A DNA stretch of 64,000 bases, from contig NZ_CP016786.1 of the NCBI RefSeq assembly GCF_002285495.1, positions 820,001-884,000 on the forward strand. Direction: 5' to 3'. The notes under the pieces were generated by a model that was not told where the DNA came from, did no database searches, and saw only the letters and a list, made by a program, of their open reading frames with translations. Shown piece after piece: positions 44,368 through 54,098 of the stretch. This stretch comes from Clostridium isatidis (GTDB taxonomy: Bacteria; Bacillota; Clostridia; Clostridiales; Clostridiaceae). Within the stretch, counting starts at the first letter, position 1, and each line of letters begins with the position of its first letter. Position numbers and translations under genes: made by a program.

Positions 44368-46221
44368 ATGGGAAAAATATTAGATAAAATAATTACTCCG
44401 GAAGAAGTAAAAAAATTAAACAATGTTGAATTAGAGGTTTTAGCAGAAGAAATAAGAGAATTTTTAATAGAAACTGTTTCTAAAACAGGAGGACATTTAG
44501 CATCAAATCTTGGAGTAGTAGAGTTAACTATAAGTTTATTTAATAGCTTTGATTTAGAAAAAGATAAAATAGTATGGGACGTTGGTCATCAATGCTATGT
44601 TCATAAAATTTTAACTGGAAGAAAAGATAAATTTGATAAATTAAGACAATATAATGGTCTTAGTGGATTTCCTAAGAGAAGTGAAAGCAAATATGATACT
44701 TTCGATACCGGTCATAGCAGTACTTCAATTTCTGCAGCCCTTGGAATGGCAAGAGGAAGGGATATAAAAAAAGAAAATAATAATATTATTGCAGTAATAG
44801 GAGATGGAGCCTTAACAGGAGGGATGGCCTTAGAAGGATTAAATGATGTTGGTTTTAATAAGACAAAGCTAATTGTTGTATTAAATGATAATCAAATGTC
44901 AATATCTCATAATGTAGGAGGGCTTTCAAACCATTTAAATTCCCTACGTGTAGAACCTAAATATAATAAATTTAAATCAACTATAAATGCAACTTTAAAA
45001 TCAAATAAGACAGGTGAAAAAATAGCAAATTATATTTCGAAATTTAAAGGTAGTATAAAACAATTTGTTGTTCCTTCAATGTTATTTGAAGATATGGGAT
45101 TAAAATATATTGGTCCTATTGATGGTCATGACATTAATATGATGTCTAAAGTATTTAATAAGGCAAAGGAAATTGATGAACCAGTAATAATTCATGTTGT
45201 AACGTCTAAAGGAAAAGGATATGATTTGGCAGAAAGAAATCCTAAAAAATATCATGGAGTTAGTCCTTTTGATTTAGAAAGTGGGGAGGCTTTAGGTAAA
45301 AGTAAGAGAAATTATTCTAAAGTTTTTGGAGAAGCAATTTCCGAATTAGCTAATGAAGATGATAAAATCGTTGCTATAACTGCCGCTATGCCTGATGGAA
45401 CTGGTCTTACAGATTTTGCTAAGAGATTTCCAAAGAGGTTTTTTGATGTTGGAATTGCAGAAGCTCATGCAACGACCTTTGCGGCAGGATTAGCTTGTTC
45501 AGGAATGAAACCAGTTTTTGCTGTATACTCAACTTTTCTTCAAAGAGGATTTGATCAATTAGTTCATGACGTTTGTATTCAAAATATGCCTGTTACCTTT
45601 GCGATAGATAGGGCAGGTATAGTAGGAGAGGATGGAGAAACCCATCAAGGAATATTTGATTTATCTTATCTATCAATGATGCCTAATATGACTATATTGG
45701 CACCAAAGCATTTAGATGAGTTGAAGCTTATGCTAAAATGGGCTTTAGATTTTAATGGACCTGTTGCAATTAGGTATCCTAAAGGAGGAGACCTTAATAC
45801 TCCTTTAAAGCCAATTCAAAAAGTTAAACTTGGACAATGGGAAGAGATTGAAGATGGAAAAGGTATAGCAATAATTGCATTAGGTAAAATGGTTCAGCAT
45901 TCAATTTTAGCTAAAGAAATATTAAAAGAGCACAATATTAATCCTAAAATACTTTCAGCAACTTTTGCAAAACCACTGGATGAAACAATGTTAAAGAAAT
46001 TAGTCCTTCAAGGTTATGATATTGTGACTATAGAGGATAATATTATAAATGGCGGTTTTGGAAGTTATGTATTAATGAAGTTAAATGAAATGGGATTTAA
46101 TAAGAAAATTAAATTACTAGGATTTAATAATTTTGTACCTCAAGGTAGTTTAGATATACTATATAAAAAAAATCATTTAGATCCAGAAGGTATTGCTAAG
46201 CAAATATTAGAATTTAAATAA
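44368..46221 (+). CDS. dxs: 1-deoxy-D-xylulose-5-phosphate synthase
   Basis: 617 aa thiamine-diphosphate enzyme, first step of the MEP isoprenoid pathway (pyruvate + GAP). Seen: TGGHLASNLGVVELT; VGHQCYVHKILTGR; TPP/Mg motif GDGALTGGMALEGLND (as GDGALTGGMA, LEGLND); PIDGHD; the transketolase central domain with DRAGIVGEDGETHQG; and the C-terminal domain. Full length. RBS AAAGAAAGG. Confidence 0.97.
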   Translation: MGKILDKIITPEEVKKLNNVELEVLAEEIREFLIETVSKTGGHLASNLGVVELTISLFNSFDLEKDKIVWDVGHQCYVHKILTGRKDKFDKLRQYNGLSGFPKRSESKYDTFDTGHSSTSISAALGMARGRDIKKENNNIIAVIGDGALTGGMALEGLNDVGFNKTKLIVVLNDNQMSISHNVGGLSNHLNSLRVEPKYNKFKSTINATLKSNKTGEKIANYISKFKGSIKQFVVPSMLFEDMGLKYIGPIDGHDINMMSKVFNKAKEIDEPVIIHVVTSKGKGYDLAERNPKKYHGVSPFDLESGEALGKSKRNYSKVFGEAISELANEDDKIVAITAAMPDGTGLTDFAKRFPKRFFDVGIAEAHATTFAAGLACSGMKPVFAVYSTFLQRGFDQLVHDVCIQNMPVTFAIDRAGIVGEDGETHQGIFDLSYLSMMPNMTILAPKHLDELKLMLKWALDFNGPVAIRYPKGGDLNTPLKPIQKVKLGQWEEIEDGKGIAIIALGKMVQHSILAKEILKEHNINPKILSATFAKPLDETMLKKLVLQGYDIVTIEDNIINGGFGSYVLMKLNEMGFNKKIKLLGFNNFVPQGSLDILYKKNHLDPEGIAKQILEFK

Positions 46222-46237
46222 AGGAGACAAAAAATCT

Positions 46238-47041
46238 GTGAGAAAAGAAAGATTAGATATATTACTAGTTGAAAAGGGAATATTTCAATCAAGAGAAAGA
46301 GCCAAAGCAGCAATAATGGAAGGAAAAGTATTTGTTGGTGGAATAAGAGTAGATAAGGTAGGAACTAAAATAAATTCTGATTCAGATATTGTTTTTAAAG
46401 GTAATCCCATTCCTTATGTAAGTAGAGGTGGATTAAAATTAGAAAAAGCAATTAATGAATTTGGAATAGATTTAAAAGATAAGGTATGTCTAGACATTGG
46501 TGCATCTACTGGAGGTTTTACAGATTGTATGCTTCAAAATGGAGCAAAAAAGGTATTTGCAATTGATGTAGGATATGGACAATTTGCATGGAAGTTAAGA
46601 ACTGATGAAAGAGTAGTTTGCATGGAGCGAACAAACATAAGATATGTAACTTTAGAAGATACAAAGGAACCTTCTGATTTTGCATCAATTGATGTTTCCT
46701 TTATTTCTTTAAAGACAATAATGCCTGCAACTTTGAATTTACTAAAGAGCAATGGAGAAGTAGTTGCTTTGATAAAGCCTCAATTTGAAGCAGGCAGGGG
46801 AAAAGTAGGGAAAAAAGGTGTTGTTAGAGATATTAATATACATAAAGAAGTGGTTCAAAATATTATAGATTTTTTAATTGAGAATAACTTAAAAGTCATT
46901 AATTTATCTTACTCACCAATAAAAGGTCCTGAAGGAAATATTGAATATTTAGTTTATTTTTCAAAAGATATTAATAGGGAAAGCAATTTCAATCTAGAGA
47001 ATATTGAAAAAGTCATAAATGAATCCCATAATATACTATAA
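46238..47041 (+). CDS. tlyA: TlyA family rRNA (cytidine-2'-O)-methyltransferase
   Basis: 267 aa: an S4 RNA-binding domain (residues 4-60) followed by a FtsJ-like SAM domain with DIGASTGGFTD at 86-96, VDVGYGQ-like block and the KPQFEAGRGKVGKKGVV segment. Homologues methylate C1409 (16S) and, in some taxa, C1920 (23S). GTG start with AAGGAG upstream. It lies between dxs and nadK as in other clostridia; a stem-loop follows. Confidence 0.93.
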   Translation: MRKERLDILLVEKGIFQSRERAKAAIMEGKVFVGGIRVDKVGTKINSDSDIVFKGNPIPYVSRGGLKLEKAINEFGIDLKDKVCLDIGASTGGFTDCMLQNGAKKVFAIDVGYGQFAWKLRTDERVVCMERTNIRYVTLEDTKEPSDFASIDVSFISLKTIMPATLNLLKSNGEVVALIKPQFEAGRGKVGKKGVVRDINIHKEVVQNIIDFLIENNLKVINLSYSPIKGPEGNIEYLVYFSKDINRESNFNLENIEKVINESHNIL

Positions 47042-47045
47042 TTAA

Positions 47046-47078
47046 TATACGACTTCAGGATTATCTTGAAGTCGTATA
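47046..47078 (+). terminator. stem-loop after tlyA, without U-tract
   Basis: TATACGACTTCA and TGAAGTCGTATA form a perfect 12-bp stem with a 9-nt loop. No T-run follows, so it may act as a processing or stability element rather than a terminator, letting transcription reach nadK. Confidence 0.55.
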
Positions 47079-47117
47079 AAGATATTTAAATAACAATAAT
47101 TGCAAGGGAATGAGGTT

Positions 47118-47969
47118 ATGAATAGAATAGCTATTGCTAGAAATCCTTCCAAAGATAAAGATAATAAATTTATAGGGAAAGTAATAAAAAAAATCAAAGA
47201 ATATTTTAGTGAGGCAGAAATTATTCCATTAAATAGTTACGAAATAGATGATTATAGCTTTGTAAATCCTTTAGACTTAATAATAGTATTGGGTGGAGAC
47301 GGTACCATATTAAGTGTTGCAAGAGGGATAAATGGTAAGATTAAGGTGCCGATATTAGGAATAAACATAGGAAATTTAGGTTTTCTCACAAGTATAGAAA
47401 TATCAGAAATTGATAAAGCCTTTAAAAAAATCAAAAATGGTGATTATATTTCTGAGGAAAGAATGCTTTTAACTTGTGATTTTCCTCTCGAAAATAAAAA
47501 AGATAAATCCTTAGCTTTAAATGATATTGTTATTTTAAGAGAAACTTTATCAAGAATGATAAACTTTGAAATATTTATTGATGGAAAAAGATATTGTAAT
47601 TTTAAGGGGGATGGCCTTATAATATCAACACCAACAGGTTCTACAGCTTATTCCTTTGCAGCAGGTGGCCCTTTTATTTATCCGGATCTGGATGTTATAA
47701 TTTTAACTCCAATTTGTCCTCATACACAAGGAATTCACCCAATAGTTTTAAATAGTCATAGTGTAGTTGAGATAAAAGCAGAGAATGGGAAGGACGGGGC
47801 CTTTGTAAATTTCGATGGTCAAAAAGCAATTAAGCTAACAGATAAGATTTTTGTAAGAGTAAAAAAAGCTGATGAATATGCAAATATTATATTATTTGAT
47901 GATTATGATTATTTTAAAATATTAAGATCAAAAATTTTAAATAATTGTAGGGAATACGAAGGTGATTAA
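47118..47969 (+). CDS. nadK: NAD kinase
   Basis: 283 aa. It phosphorylates NAD to NADP. Seen: VLGGDGTIL near residues 57-65 with the family GGDG; the NLGFLTSIE block; LNDIVILRE (NE/D motif); and TPTGSTAYSFAAGGP. ATG at 47118 has GAGGTT upstream; a TTG at 47100 is a frame extension only. argR begins directly after the stop. Confidence 0.95.
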   Translation: MNRIAIARNPSKDKDNKFIGKVIKKIKEYFSEAEIIPLNSYEIDDYSFVNPLDLIIVLGGDGTILSVARGINGKIKVPILGINIGNLGFLTSIEISEIDKAFKKIKNGDYISEERMLLTCDFPLENKKDKSLALNDIVILRETLSRMINFEIFIDGKRYCNFKGDGLIISTPTGSTAYSFAAGGPFIYPDLDVIILTPICPHTQGIHPIVLNSHSVVEIKAENGKDGAFVNFDGQKAIKLTDKIFVRVKKADEYANIILFDDYDYFKILRSKILNNCREYEGD

Positions 47970-48419
47970 ATGAAATCAAAGAGACATGAAAAGATATTAG
48001 AAATAATAAACAAAAAGGATATAGAAACGCAAGAAGAATTAGCGGAAGAGCTAAAAGAAGCTGGTTTTGATGTAACTCAAGCTACAGTTTCAAGAGATAT
48101 TAAAATTTTGAAATTAGTAAAAGTACAAGGTATTAATGGACGATATAAGTATGTTGAACCAACAAAAGATGAAAAAGATATTAATAATAAATTAGAAAGT
48201 ATTTTAATTAATGCTGCTGTTTCAGTAGAAAATGTAGATAAAATTGTTGTTGTAAAGACTCTTACAGGATCAGCAATGGCTGTTGCTGAGGCTATTGATA
48301 AGCTTTTTGATAAGGAAGTTGCCGGTACAATAGCAGGAGATAATACAATTTTTATATTATTAAGATCAAGTGATAAGGCTGTTGAATTAGTAGAAGAAGT
48401 TAAAAAAATGATATTGTAA
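47970..48419 (+). CDS. argR: arginine repressor ArgR/AhrC
   Basis: 149 aa: a winged-helix N-domain (SKRHEKILEIINKKDIETQEELA in parts SKRHEKILEII, QEELAEEL; TQATVSRDIK) and a C-terminal oligomerisation/arginine-binding domain (GTIAGDNTIFILLRS). It controls arginine genes elsewhere; no arg gene is in this window. RBS GGTGAT. recN follows at once, the same order as ahrC-recN in Bacillus. Confidence 0.95.
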   Translation: MKSKRHEKILEIINKKDIETQEELAEELKEAGFDVTQATVSRDIKILKLVKVQGINGRYKYVEPTKDEKDINNKLESILINAAVSVENVDKIVVVKTLTGSAMAVAEAIDKLFDKEVAGTIAGDNTIFILLRSSDKAVELVEEVKKMIL

Positions 48420-48430
48420 AGGTGATAAAT

Positions 48431-50128
48431 ATGTTATTGCAATTAAATATAAAGAATTTTGCCTTAATTCAAGATTTATCAGTAGAATTTGCTAAAGGTT
48501 TTAACATTTTATCAGGAGAAACTGGTGCTGGAAAATCAATATTGATAGATACAATTGATTATGTCTTAGGGGGGAAGTTCTCAAAGGATTTAATAAGATA
48601 TGGTGAAAATAAAACCTATGTTGAAGCAATATTTACAATAGAAAATGAAGAAATATCTAGATTGTTAAAGGAGCTAGAAATTGAAGAAGAGGATTTATTA
48701 ATAATTTCTAGAGAAACAACCCTACATGGAAAAAGTATTGTTAAGGTTAATGGAAAATCTGTAGTATTATCTTGCATAAGAAAATTGAGAGAAAAGCTTT
48801 TAGATATCCATGGTCAGCATCAAAATCAAAATTTATTAGATAGAGCATCTCACATTTATTATTTAGATGATTTTATAGGAGATAATATAAATAAGCGTTT
48901 AAATGAATTTCAAACATTAAGAAATGAACAAAGTGAAATAGTTAATAAAATTAAGGCTCTTAACGGAAATACAGATAGAGATAAGCTTATAGATTATTTA
49001 AAATTTCAAATCGAAGATATAGAAAAAGCAAATTTAAAAATTGGTGAAGAAGAGCAATTAAATGAAGAATTTAATATTTTAAATAATGCCGAAAAAATAT
49101 CCTTAGCATTAAATAAATCATATTCAATTTTAGATAATTATAATGAAGGAATATCTGTAATCGAAGGCTTATCAAAAGTTGCATATGAGCTTTCTACTGT
49201 TGAACAACATTTAGAAAAAATAAAAGATAAGAAAGATCGTATTGAAGAAATCTTGTATTTGTTAGAAGAAATATCTAGAGAAATAAGGGATATTTCATCA
49301 GAAATTTATTATGATGAATTTGAACTAGAAAAAGTAAATTCTAGAATTTATGAAATAAGTTTATATAAGAAAAAATATGGTGAATCAGTTGAAGCTATAT
49401 TAAATTATTTAAATAAATTAAAGCTACAGTATGATGAATTAATAAATTCTGAAGAAGTAATTAAAAAATTAGAAACACAAAAAAATAAAATTGAAGAAAA
49501 AATGAAAGGACTTGCTCTAAAGCTTCACGATATAAGGGTAGAAAATGCTCTTATTTTAGAGGAAAAAATTAAATACGAATTATCTTATATAGGAATGGAT
49601 AAGGCTGATATAAAAATATTAATTGAGCAAAAAGAAGAATTTAATGAACGAGGCTTTGATGAAGTTTCTTTTATGATATCAACAAATCCTGGAGAACCTT
49701 TAAAATCCTTAGAAAAAGTTGTATCCGGAGGAGAATTATCAAGAATAATGCTAGCTTTAAAATGTGTATTTATTGATAAAGATAAAATTCCAACACTAAT
49801 TTTTGATGAAATTGATACAGGTATTAGCGGTTCAATTGCAAAGAGGGTTGGGGAAAAAATGTATCAAGTAGCAACTAAACACCAAGTTTTATGTATAACT
49901 CATCTTCCACAGATTGCAGCTTTATCAGACTGCCATTATTTTGTATCAAAAAAGGTTGAAAATAATAAGACCTTTACTCAAATAAAGATTTTAACTAAAG
50001 AAGAGAAAATAAATGAAATTGCAAAAATGACTAGCGGAGATGAATTAAGTAATGTAACAATAGAAAGTGCCTCTGAAATGGTAAAGTTGGCAACAGTAAA
50101 AAAAGAAGAAATCTTAAATGCTATTTAA
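48431..50128 (+). CDS. recN: DNA repair protein RecN
   Basis: 565 aa SMC-like protein that collects at double-strand breaks. Seen: Walker A GETGAGKS at residues 29-36; HGQHQNQNLLD; a long coiled-coil (about 150-360); the ABC signature VSGGELSRIMLALK; and Walker B LIFDEIDTGISG. ATG at 48431 with AAAGGTGAT upstream is preferred to the GTG at 48422. Strong terminator downstream. Confidence 0.96.
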   Translation: MLLQLNIKNFALIQDLSVEFAKGFNILSGETGAGKSILIDTIDYVLGGKFSKDLIRYGENKTYVEAIFTIENEEISRLLKELEIEEEDLLIISRETTLHGKSIVKVNGKSVVLSCIRKLREKLLDIHGQHQNQNLLDRASHIYYLDDFIGDNINKRLNEFQTLRNEQSEIVNKIKALNGNTDRDKLIDYLKFQIEDIEKANLKIGEEEQLNEEFNILNNAEKISLALNKSYSILDNYNEGISVIEGLSKVAYELSTVEQHLEKIKDKKDRIEEILYLLEEISREIRDISSEIYYDEFELEKVNSRIYEISLYKKKYGESVEAILNYLNKLKLQYDELINSEEVIKKLETQKNKIEEKMKGLALKLHDIRVENALILEEKIKYELSYIGMDKADIKILIEQKEEFNERGFDEVSFMISTNPGEPLKSLEKVVSGGELSRIMLALKCVFIDKDKIPTLIFDEIDTGISGSIAKRVGEKMYQVATKHQVLCITHLPQIAALSDCHYFVSKKVENNKTFTQIKILTKEEKINEIAKMTSGDELSNVTIESASEMVKLATVKKEEILNAI

Positions 50129-50160
50129 ATATAATACATAAGAATATTAAATTTTGCAAA

Positions 50161-50200
50161 AAATAAAATCATAGCAGACTGCTATGATTTTATTTTTTAT
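50161..50200 (+). terminator. terminator after recN
   Basis: AAATAAAATCATAGC pairs with GCTATGATTTTATTT (15 bp, 5-nt loop), followed by T-rich sequence. Confidence 0.85.
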
Positions 50201-50279
50201 ATAAATAATTTACTAGCAAAGACTTACAGCATAATCTTAAGTATTCAGGGAAAGTTAATTATAACGAGGAGGAGATAGA

Positions 50280-51470
50280 ATGAGAAAATCTAAGGTTAAA
50301 ATTGTATATATAGCTAGCACTCTGATATTGATCCTAAGTATAATTACCTTCCTGAGTTTAAGTAAAATACCTGAAACTATATATGTTTCTAATTCAATTG
50401 AAACATCAAGCATGGATATATCTTCTAACTTTTTAATTAAAAATTGTGAGGTAAATAAAGATAAAATTGAAATAAAATTATTAGGTCTTATACCATTAAA
50501 ATCAGTAAAGCTATCTAAAGTAGATGATTTAGAACTTTATCCAGGTGGAAATACTGTAGGAATAAAGTTATCAACAAAAGGAGTTCTCGTTGTTGGATAT
50601 TCAGATATAAATTGTGAAAGAGGTCAAGTAGAAAGCCCAGCAAAAAGATCAGGTATTCAGCTTGGAGATGTAATAACTAAGATTAATGGAGAAGAAATTG
50701 AGAATTCGAAAGATCTTTTAAGAAAAATAAATGAACTAAAGGATTCAAAAATAAGCCTACAATATTTAAGAAATGATGTTACACAAAGCAAAGAAATAAA
50801 TTTAGAAAAAGAAGAGGATGGTTATAGACTTGGGTTATGGGTAAGGGATTCAACCGCAGGAATTGGGACATTAACCTTTTATCATAAGGAAAGCAAAACC
50901 TTTGGAGCATTAGGACACCCAATCACAGACGGAGATACAAATGAACCTTTTATTATTAAGGATGGAAATTTATTGGATTCTTCAGTTATTAGTGTAAAAA
51001 AAGGTGAAAAAGGAATGCCAGGAGAGTTAAAAGGTTTGTTTCTTAATGAAAAAGTTGGAATTGCCACTATAAATAAGAATACTGAAGCTGGAATTTTTGG
51101 AGTTGCTAATAAAAATATTATTAATAAAATTTCTGATAAACCTTTAAAGATTGCATTTAGAAATGAGATAAAAGAAGGAAAAGCTCAGATAATTACAACG
51201 GTAGATGAAAGTGGTCCAAAATATTATGATATTGAAATTATTAAGTTATTACCTCAAGATGAGCCAGGTCCTAAAAGTATGTTAATTAAAGTTACTGATG
51301 AGGAGCTTCTTGAAAAAACAGGTGGAATAGTTCAAGGGATGAGCGGAAGTCCTATTATACAAGACAATAAAATAATTGGAGCAGTAACGCATGTATTAAT
51401 AAATAAGCCTGATGTAGGTTATGGAATATATATAGAATGGATGTTAAAAGATGCAGGAATAATAAATTAA
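50280..51470 (+). CDS. spoIVB: SpoIVB serine peptidase (S55)
   Basis: 396 aa. SpoIVB is made in the forespore, secreted, and starts sigma-K activation by cutting SpoIVFA; in clostridia lacking that cascade it still affects spore formation. Seen: an N-terminal membrane/signal helix (about residues 8-27); a PDZ domain (about 100-175; RSGIQLGDVITKINGEEI); the catalytic His213 in ALGHPITDG; and Ser355 in GMSGSPI. AGGAGG RBS. It sits between recN and spo0A as in Bacillus. Confidence 0.95.
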   Translation: MRKSKVKIVYIASTLILILSIITFLSLSKIPETIYVSNSIETSSMDISSNFLIKNCEVNKDKIEIKLLGLIPLKSVKLSKVDDLELYPGGNTVGIKLSTKGVLVVGYSDINCERGQVESPAKRSGIQLGDVITKINGEEIENSKDLLRKINELKDSKISLQYLRNDVTQSKEINLEKEEDGYRLGLWVRDSTAGIGTLTFYHKESKTFGALGHPITDGDTNEPFIIKDGNLLDSSVISVKKGEKGMPGELKGLFLNEKVGIATINKNTEAGIFGVANKNIINKISDKPLKIAFRNEIKEGKAQIITTVDESGPKYYDIEIIKLLPQDEPGPKSMLIKVTDEELLEKTGGIVQGMSGSPIIQDNKIIGAVTHVLINKPDVGYGIYIEWMLKDAGIIN

Positions 51471-51500
51471 GAGCTCTAAGGCTCTTAATTTATTTTAATT
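51461..51500 (+). terminator. terminator overlapping the spoIVB stop
   Basis: AATAAATTAAGAGC pairs perfectly with GCTCTTAATTTATT (14 bp, 6-nt loop), then T-rich. It begins inside the last spoIVB codons. Confidence 0.8.
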
Positions 51501-51585
51501 TAATCAAAGGAAGAAAGAATTTACAAATTATATAAAAAAATTTAGAAAAAATTGTAAAAAGGAGCTGTTAATATAGAATTATTTA

Positions 51586-51594
51586 TGCTATAAT
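51586..51594 (+). promoter_or_regulatory. extended -10 promoter element upstream of spo0A
   Basis: TGCTATAAT is a perfect extended -10; the -35 region (TGTTAA, 51566-51571) is poor. It lies 141 bp before spo0A in a 240-bp gap, leaving a long leader. I see no clear sigma-H promoter or TGTCGAA box in the gap. Confidence 0.45.
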
Positions 51595-51734
51595 TATGGT
51601 AAATTGTTAATGAAAACATTGTTTTTTAAAGATTTATCTATATTATTAATATTAATAGGTGAATTTTAAAAAATATATAAAATATAAAATAACATAAATT
51701 TAGGAATTATTTTGGAAATATGGGGGAGAGAAGT

Positions 51735-52541
51735 ATGAAAGACTCAAAAATTTCAGTTTTAATTGCTGACGATAATAAGGAATTTTGCAGTATTTTAAAT
51801 GACTATTTATTAAATCAAAAGGATATTGTAGTTACAGGAGTAGCTAAAGACGGAAGAGAGGCCTTAGAATTAATTCAAGAAAGAAAGCCTGATTTAGTTA
51901 TTTTAGATATTATAATGCCACATTTAGACGGCTTGGGAGTATTAGAAAGACTTAATTCTATGAATCTTGATAAAATCCCAAGAATAATTGTTTTATCTGC
52001 AGTTGGACAAGATAAAATAACACAAAAAGCAATAACCTTAGGTGCTGATTATTATGTGGTAAAGCCATTTGATATGGATATTTTTACAAAGAGAATAAGA
52101 GAGATGTTTAATGGAAGTACAGATGAAATAGTTAAGAAGCCTTCAACTGTTATAGACAATACAGTTAAAGTACAAAGTAAGGGAGAAATGGATCTTGAAT
52201 CAGAAATAACTAGTATAATTCATGAAATTGGAGTTCCTGCTCATATTAAAGGTTATATGTATTTAAGAGAAGCAATTACTATGGTAGTAAACGATATGGA
52301 ACTATTGTCAGCGGTGACAAAAGAACTTTATCCATCAATAGCAAAGAAATATAATACAACAGCTTCTAGAGTAGAAAGAGCTATAAGACACGCTATTGAG
52401 GTTGCTTGGGGTAGAGGCCAAGTAGATGCTATTAACAAACTTTTTGGATATACTATCCATAATGAAAAAGGAAAACCTACAAATAGTGAATTTATAGCAA
52501 TTATAGCTGATAAGCTAAGATTAAGAAATAAAGTATCGTAA
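51735..52541 (+). CDS. spo0A: sporulation master regulator Spo0A
   Basis: 268 aa response regulator that starts sporulation when phosphorylated. Seen: receiver domain with acidic pocket D12-D13, phospho-acceptor Asp58 in VILDIIMPHLDG, and Lys in YYVVKPFD; DNA-binding domain with EITSIIHEIGVPAHIKGYMY (as EITSIIHEIG, VPAHIKGYMY), TASRVERAIRHAIEVAW and KLRLRNKVS. The ATG at 51735 has GGGGGAG upstream; ATG at 51720 does not. No histidine kinase is adjacent, in line with clostridia. Confidence 0.97.
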   Translation: MKDSKISVLIADDNKEFCSILNDYLLNQKDIVVTGVAKDGREALELIQERKPDLVILDIIMPHLDGLGVLERLNSMNLDKIPRIIVLSAVGQDKITQKAITLGADYYVVKPFDMDIFTKRIREMFNGSTDEIVKKPSTVIDNTVKVQSKGEMDLESEITSIIHEIGVPAHIKGYMYLREAITMVVNDMELLSAVTKELYPSIAKKYNTTASRVERAIRHAIEVAWGRGQVDAINKLFGYTIHNEKGKPTNSEFIAIIADKLRLRNKVS

Positions 52542-52553
52542 AACTAATACATG

Positions 52554-52592
52554 ACACTTTCATTTATTGAAAAGTAAATGAAAGTGTTTTTT
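52554..52592 (+). terminator. terminator after spo0A
   Basis: ACACTTTCATTTA and TAAATGAAAGTGT form a perfect 13-bp stem with an 8-nt loop, followed by TTTTTT. Confidence 0.9.
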
Positions 52593-52653
52593 ACATAAAT
52601 AATATTGAATAATAGAATATGTAAATAGACAAACTAACTTAAGGAGATATATT

Positions 52654-53280
52654 ATGACAGAATTTTGGGAAGTAAGTTTTAGAGAAAATCAAACCATGTG
52701 GGGATTTGAACCCTCAGATTCAGCAATTATAACAAAGGATTTTTTTAAAGAAAAGAAAATTAAAAATATATTAATACCTGGTATTGGTTATGGTAGAAAC
52801 GCTAAAATTTTTATAGAAAATGGAATTAATGTAACAGGAATTGAAATTTCAAAAACTGCAATTGATTTAGCAAGAGAAAATGGTCTTGATATTAATATTT
52901 TTAAGGGTTCTGTAACTGATATGCCTTTTGATAATAAGCTTTATGAAGGAATATTTTGCTATGCTCTTATTCATTTATTAAGTAAAAGTGAAAGAGAGAA
53001 GTTTATTAAAAATTGTTATAATCAGTTGATGCCAAAAGGATATATGATTTTTACAACCATTTCAAAGGATAATCCAATGTTTGGGAAAGGTAAAGAAATA
53101 GATAAGGACTATTTTGAGATTATGGAAGGACTAAAAATGTTCTTTTATGATTCTAAATCGATTGAAGAGGAATTTGCTAAATATGGCCTAGTAGAATATT
53201 TTGAAATTAATGAGCCTCATAAAAATAAGGAAAATGTAGCTCCCTTTAAATTTATCATGGTAAAATGTCAAAAAATTTAA
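52654..53280 (+). CDS. class I SAM-dependent methyltransferase, unknown substrate
   Basis: 208 aa. The start FWEVSFRENQTMWGFEPSDSA, split as FWEVSFREN, TMWGFEPSDSA, and the SAM site LIPGIGYGRNAKIFIENG (motif I), GIEIS and MPFDNKLYEGIFCYALIHLL mark a small Rossmann methyltransferase of the TehB/thiopurine-type cluster. Substrate not recognisable. AAGGAG RBS. It stands alone between the spo0A terminator and another terminator. Confidence 0.8.
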   Translation: MTEFWEVSFRENQTMWGFEPSDSAIITKDFFKEKKIKNILIPGIGYGRNAKIFIENGINVTGIEISKTAIDLARENGLDINIFKGSVTDMPFDNKLYEGIFCYALIHLLSKSEREKFIKNCYNQLMPKGYMIFTTISKDNPMFGKGKEIDKDYFEIMEGLKMFFYDSKSIEEEFAKYGLVEYFEINEPHKNKENVAPFKFIMVKCQKI

Positions 53281-53296
53281 AATTTCATTAATAAAT

Positions 53297-53338
53297 AAAA
53301 AAACTGTTTCATAGTATTAATTATGAAACAGTTTTTTT
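53297..53338. terminator. terminator after methyltransferase gene
   Basis: AAAAAAACTGTTTCATA and TATGAAACAGTTTTTTT form a perfect 17-bp stem with an 8-nt loop; U-tracts exist on both strands. Confidence 0.9.
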
Positions 53339-53431
53339 ATTATAAATAATAAGTTTTACATATATTCAATTATGAATAATGAGCAAAGTTTAATCATATT
53401 ATGTTCTATAGCTGTTATGAGGAGGAGTAAT

Positions 53432-54064
53432 ATGGATATCATAAGAAAAATCAATTCAAACTTTAGAGACAATAAAATTTTTTATTTACTAGTAGTTTCA
53501 TTATTCTTTGTAGGTATATTACTGGGCTCATATACCATAAAATATATGGATGGAGTAGATGCAGATAGTTTATCAAAATATTTTACTGAGTTTATTAAGA
53601 GCTTAAATCTTCAAAAGGTAGAAAATAAGGAACTTCTATTAAGTATTATAAAAAACAACATTATAATTATTTTGCTTATCATAGCCTTGGGATTTACTAA
53701 ATTTGGAGCGCCAATAATTTTAATTATTGATTTTATTAAGGGTTTTACTCTGGGATATACTTTTAGCTTTCTGTTAACGACCTTTGATGGAAAGGGATTA
53801 TGGATAGCTTTAGTTTCAACTGTTCCACAAAATATTTTTTATATACCATTTTTTATTGGAATTAGCATAATTTCTTTGGAATTATCTTTTACGAAATTTA
53901 AATCAAAATTTATTAGTGGACAAGGAACTAAAATAAGACTAGAGTCTTTAACGATGAAATATGGATTTTTTCTAATTCTCTTTTCAATAGGAGTATTCAT
54001 TGAGTGCTACATGAGTCCAGGATTGATAAAATTTATCTTAACAAAAGTTTATAAATTAACCTAA
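53432..54064 (+). CDS. spoIIM: stage II sporulation protein M
   Basis: 210 aa with five or six membrane helices. SpoIIM joins SpoIID and SpoIIP to remove septal peptidoglycan and start engulfment. Seen: the SpoIIM/DUF95 features, including an initial IIRKINSNFRDNKIFYLLV, FIKGFTLGYTFSFLL and PQNIFYIPFFIGISII. ATG 53432 follows GGAGGAG directly; an extension from 53372 lacks an RBS. Confidence 0.92.
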   Translation: MDIIRKINSNFRDNKIFYLLVVSLFFVGILLGSYTIKYMDGVDADSLSKYFTEFIKSLNLQKVENKELLLSIIKNNIIIILLIIALGFTKFGAPIILIIDFIKGFTLGYTFSFLLTTFDGKGLWIALVSTVPQNIFYIPFFIGISIISLELSFTKFKSKFISGQGTKIRLESLTMKYGFFLILFSIGVFIECYMSPGLIKFILTKVYKLT

Positions 54065-54098
54065 TCTAATGAAGATAAAGAAGGATTGATAAGTTTTT

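Noticed and set aside
50205..50279. Sigma-F/G type promoter (CATAATC) before spoIVB
   Set aside because: The -10-like element has no -35 at the required 15-17 bp spacing.
51600..51734. Sigma-H promoter or 0A boxes upstream of spo0A
   Set aside because: Expected by analogy with Bacillus, but I could not find a convincing RnAGGAwWW/GAAT pair or a TGTCGAA match in the gap.
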